Source of the DNA: Ihuprevotella massiliensis
GTDB lineage: Bacteria > Bacteroidota > Bacteroidia > Bacteroidales > Bacteroidaceae
Assembly (NCBI GenBank): GCA_900095835.1
Contig: LT608321.1
Location: 2,106,127-2,170,126, forward strand
Direction: 5' to 3'
Length of the DNA: 64,000 bases
Below the pieces are notes generated by a model. The model saw only the letters and a program-made list of their open reading frames with translations, was not told the DNA's origin and ran no database searches. A program made the position numbers and the translations under genes. How positions within the stretch are numbered: the first letter of the stretch is position 1; every line of letters begins with the position of its first letter. This document shows positions 62,008 through 64,000 of the stretch, piece by piece.

Positions 62008-62115
62008 ACAAAAACGTCGGAGTTTTTTGGAAAAACGTGGGAGATTTTCGGAAAAACGTTGGAGATTTTCGGAAAAATGTCGGAGCTTTTTGGGGCAAAA
62101 CTCCGACGTTTTTAT
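62008..62115. repeat. 21-bp AAAACGTSGGAG family array, locus G
   Basis: The cleanest copy: four direct 21-base units AAAAACGTCGGAGTTTTTTG, AAAAACGTGGGAGATTTTCG and similar, then one inverted unit (AAAACTCCGACGTTTTTA). It lies between rfbA and rfbC. Confidence 0.9.
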
Positions 62116-62214
62116 TGTAGTGCGCAAGGACTCGCCTCTAAACTAGTGAAGTCCATCTGCGTAGGGTGCGGCTTGTGGCGCACAGAATGTGTGTGCAGCA
62201 GGGTGTCGGAAGGG

Positions 62215-63090
62215 CTAGGGGGCAATGAGCTTGAGGAGATATTGCCCATATTGATTTTTAATCATGGGCTGCGCAATGCGCTCCACGTCGGCAGCGGTGA
62301 GCCATCCTTGGCTGTAGGCGATGCCTTCGAGACAAGCCACTTTGAGACCTTGACGTTTCTCCAGCACCTCAATATAAGTGGAGGCTTCTGAGAGCGAATC
62401 ATGGGTGCCAGTGTCGAGCCACGCAAAACCGCGTCCAAGGGTGAGGACTTGGAGTTCGTTGGCTTCGAGATAATGCTGATTGACCGTAGTGATTTCCAGT
62501 TCCCCACGAGCCGAAGGTTTGATGTTCGCTGCCACATCCACCACCGAATTGGGATAGAAATACAAGCCCACCACGGCATAGTTGGACTTGGGGTGCTCGG
62601 GTTTCTCTTCGATCGAGGTGCATTGTCCAGTTTCGTCAAAGGTGGCGACGCCATAACGCTCGGGGTCATTGACACGATAGCCAAAGATGGTGGCGCGTTG
62701 TTCCTTTTCGGCTGTGGTCACGGCTTTTTGGAGGAGTTCGGTGAAGCCAGCTCCGTGGAAGATGTTGTCGCCTAAGACCAAACAAACGCTGTCGTTGCCA
62801 ATAAACTCTCTGCCGATGATGAAGGCTTGTGCCAGACCATCGGGCGAAGGTTGCTCGGCATAGGAAAACTCTACGCCAAAGTCGCTACCATCTCCCAAGA
62901 GACGTTGAAATCCGGGGAGGTCGTGTGGTGTGGAGATGATGAGAATCTCGCGGATGCCAGCGAGCATGAGTACCGAGATGGGATAATACACCATCGGTTT
63001 GTCGAAGATGGGGAGGAGTTGTTTGCTCACTCCTTTGGTAATGGGGTAGAGACGTGTGCCGCTACCTCCAGCGAGTACGATACCTTTCAT
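62215..63090 (-). CDS. rfbA: glucose-1-phosphate thymidylyltransferase
   Basis: 291 aa nucleotidyltransferase (RmlA) making dTDP-glucose, first step of the rhamnose pathway. The motif [11 protein letters not shown] follows [16 protein letters not shown] and [19 protein letters not shown] are canonical. The ATG at 63090 is used because the frame upstream is a 9-bp repeat. A well-formed promoter lies at 63181-63211. rfbC follows after a 254-base gap that contains a repeat array. Confidence 0.97.
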   Translation of the reverse strand: MKGIVLAGGSGTRLYPITKGVSKQLLPIFDKPMVYYPISVLMLAGIREILIISTPHDLPGFQRLLGDGSDFGVEFSYAEQPSPDGLAQAFIIGREFIGNDSVCLVLGDNIFHGAGFTELLQKAVTTAEKEQRATIFGYRVNDPERYGVATFDETGQCTSIEEKPEHPKSNYAVVGLYFYPNSVVDVAANIKPSARGELEITTVNQHYLEANELQVLTLGRGFAWLDTGTHDSLSEASTYIEVLEKRQGLKVACLEGIAYSQGWLTAADVERIAQPMIKNQYGQYLLKLIAP

Positions 63091-63109
63091 ATTTGAGGTT
63101 AGCCTTTTT

Positions 63110-63180
63110 CTGTTTTCTAGTTTTTCTAGCGATTCTAGAAGGTCTAGCTTTTCTAGTTCTTCTAGCGATTCTAGAAGGTT
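63110..63180. repeat. 9-bp CTAG array, copy 2 (rfbA leader)
   Basis: Eight 9-base units of the type TTTTCTAGT, GATTCTAGA, AGGTCTAGC. It is the reverse-complement relative of the array after tolC (44734) and makes up the 5' leader of rfbA. Confidence 0.85.
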
Positions 63181-63211
63181 CAAAGTTACGATTTTTGGCT
63201 TATGCTGCCAA
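63181..63211 (-). promoter_or_regulatory. promoter of rfbA-rfbC
   Basis: Minus strand: TTG at 63211-63209, 20 bases, TAACTTTG at 63188-63181. Start near 63174; the transcript then crosses the 9-bp array. Confidence 0.7.
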
Positions 63212-63221
63212 GGATTTATGC

Positions 63222-63256
63222 AAAAAAATCCCGCACCCTAGATAGAGGGTGCGGGA
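63222..63256 (-). terminator. terminator of the tagged secreted protein gene
   Basis: Perfect 11-bp stem TCCCGCACCCT/AGGGTGCGGGA with a 6-base loop; on the minus strand seven T follow. Confidence 0.9.
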
Positions 63257-63297
63257 GATGAGGAGAATCAGTGTGATGTGCACCAAAGTGCTACTGA

Positions 63298-64000
63298 TTA
63301 TTTGATTACCTTCTTGCCGTTTACGATGATCACTTGGCCAGCTGCAGCCTTGTTGACGCGGCGACCAGAGAGGTCGAAGGCAGGAGCTTGGGTAGTGGTC
63401 GTAGTGCTAGAAGAAATAGCTGTGGGATCTACCACCTTGAGGGTGAAGTCGAAGATGTAACCACCGTTGTTGTTGATCAAGTTGCTGGTGTATTCACCAT
63501 TGTATTGACCAGCCGCGTCGATGTTGTTCCAGTCGATCTTCACGCGCATGCGGTAAACACCGGGCTTTTCAGGAGCGTTGAACGAAGGCATGAGGAAGAA
63601 GCCGTTGTCGAGAGTAGCTTGGTTTCTTGCGCTCTCACCGAGAGAGTTGAAGCCCTTGTAGTGGTTATAAGCCACCACTTCGCTGTTCGTCTTACCGGGC
63701 TCTACGTTCCAGTTGAACTTCTTGTCTTGGTTAGCATCAAGGTAGACATAACCGTGCATCCAAACGTTGTTGTACTGAGGTTCGATGGTCACTTCTGCGC
63801 CCATGGGTGCTTCAACCACGAAGTCGAGTACTTCGTTGTAGATGTTTTCAGGACGTTGGTCAAGGAGATATTCCGTGGTTTCACCGTTAACAGTGGCGCG
63901 GAAACCCTTAGAAACGCGGTCGTTGCGAGTCACTTGGAGGTTAGAGTACTTGTCCCAGTGCACTGCGTAGTCCGCCTTGAGCCATGGTTCGATGGGAACG
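63298..64000 (-). CDS. secreted protein with GEVED-like domain and C-terminal tag, 5' end beyond window
   Basis: At least 234 residues; the frame is open to base 64000, so the N-terminus is missing. The visible part is a beta-domain like that at the N-terminus of the GH16 protein: WMHGYVYLDANQDKKFN, then GVYRMRVKIDWNNIDAAG. A threonine-rich linker and the C-terminal tag FDLSGRRVNKAAAGQVIIVN-GKKVIK follow. The upstream part is probably a glycoside hydrolase or adhesin; which one cannot be seen. Codon use is biased, suggesting good expression. Confidence 0.8.
   Translation of the reverse strand, partial: VPIEPWLKADYAVHWDKYSNLQVTRNDRVSKGFRATVNGETTEYLLDQRPENIYNEVLDFVVEAPMGAEVTIEPQYNNVWMHGYVYLDANQDKKFNWNVEPGKTNSEVVAYNHYKGFNSLGESARNQATLDNGFFLMPSFNAPEKPGVYRMRVKIDWNNIDAAGQYNGEYTSNLINNNGGYIFDFTLKVVDPTAISSSTTTTTQAPAFDLSGRRVNKAAAGQVIIVNGKKVIK

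Noticed and set aside
7296-62115. Possible CRISPR arrays
   Set aside because: Units are contiguous and degenerate, with no unique spacers of constant length and no cas genes.
61993-62391. Plus-strand frame with KTWEIFG repeats
   Set aside because: It is the 21-bp array read through; the period of 7 codons without stop makes open frames on both strands.

Overview
The window looks like a chromosomal segment of a Bacteroidales bacterium, most likely Prevotellaceae, although genus and species cannot be fixed from it. The evidence is: promoters of the Bacteroidetes type (TTG, about 20 bases, TAnnTTTG) in front of many genes; an OmpA-family porin; TonB-dependent receptors with a HmuY-type partner; tandem GH95 fucosidases and a GH33 sialidase; a calycin-like lipoprotein; a DUF5020 outer-membrane protein; a NifJ-type pyruvate oxidoreductase; and conserved C-terminal tags on secreted hydrolases. 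No rRNA, integrase, transposase or CRISPR array was seen.

Layout. 0-5 kb: end of a probable aryl-polyene (or other fatty-acid-type) cluster (KS, FabG), a major OmpA porin and aspartate-semialdehyde dehydrogenase, all on the minus strand. 5-10.6 kb: CPA2 cation/proton antiporter, Fur-family regulator, DEDDh exonuclease, LolD-like ATPase and an S1-domain protein. 10.8-16 kb: a nucleobase uptake group (AzgA-type permease, DUF5020 outer-membrane protein, UraA-type permease) and an unknown membrane protein. 16.6-24.7 kb (plus strand): sialidase, CysS, RibD, lipoprotein serine protease, tRNA-Lys, a small duplicated-motif membrane protein and a split ThrE exporter. 25-27 kb: rmlD and rmlB; their partners rmlC and rmlA lie at 61.4-63.1 kb. 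27.5-32 kb: an AT-rich lipoprotein between two inverted copies of a mobile-like element, then a HmuR/HmuY/calycin haem-type uptake operon. 32-42 kb: DjlA-like protein, tRNA-Gln, GH16 enzyme and two tandem GH95 alpha-L-fucosidases. 43-49 kb: TolC/HlyD/ABC-2 efflux operon with a four-helix-bundle gene lodged inside it. 49-53 kb: TonB receptor translationally coupled to protoporphyrinogen oxidase. 53-61 kb: voltage-gated K+ channel, nifJ and an EcsC/DUF697-like pair. 63.3-64 kb: end of another tagged secreted protein.

The surface hydrolases (sialidase, two fucosidases, GH16) suggest growth on host or plant glycans. The two receptor operons suggest porphyrin or haem acquisition feeding a partial haem pathway. 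NifJ points to anaerobic central metabolism.

The most unusual property lies between the genes. Many intergenic gaps carry degenerate tandem arrays with a fixed period of 21 or 22 bp and a unit sequence private to each locus. One such array is read in frame as the N-terminus of RibD. A 21-bp family based on AAAACGTSGGAG recurs at seven loci, a 7-bp CTAAYGT family at about seven, and a 9-bp CTAGAAGAA family at two. A roughly 200-bp MITE-like element with inverted ends is present whole or in pieces at seven places. Several of these repeats supply the stop codon of the neighbouring gene.
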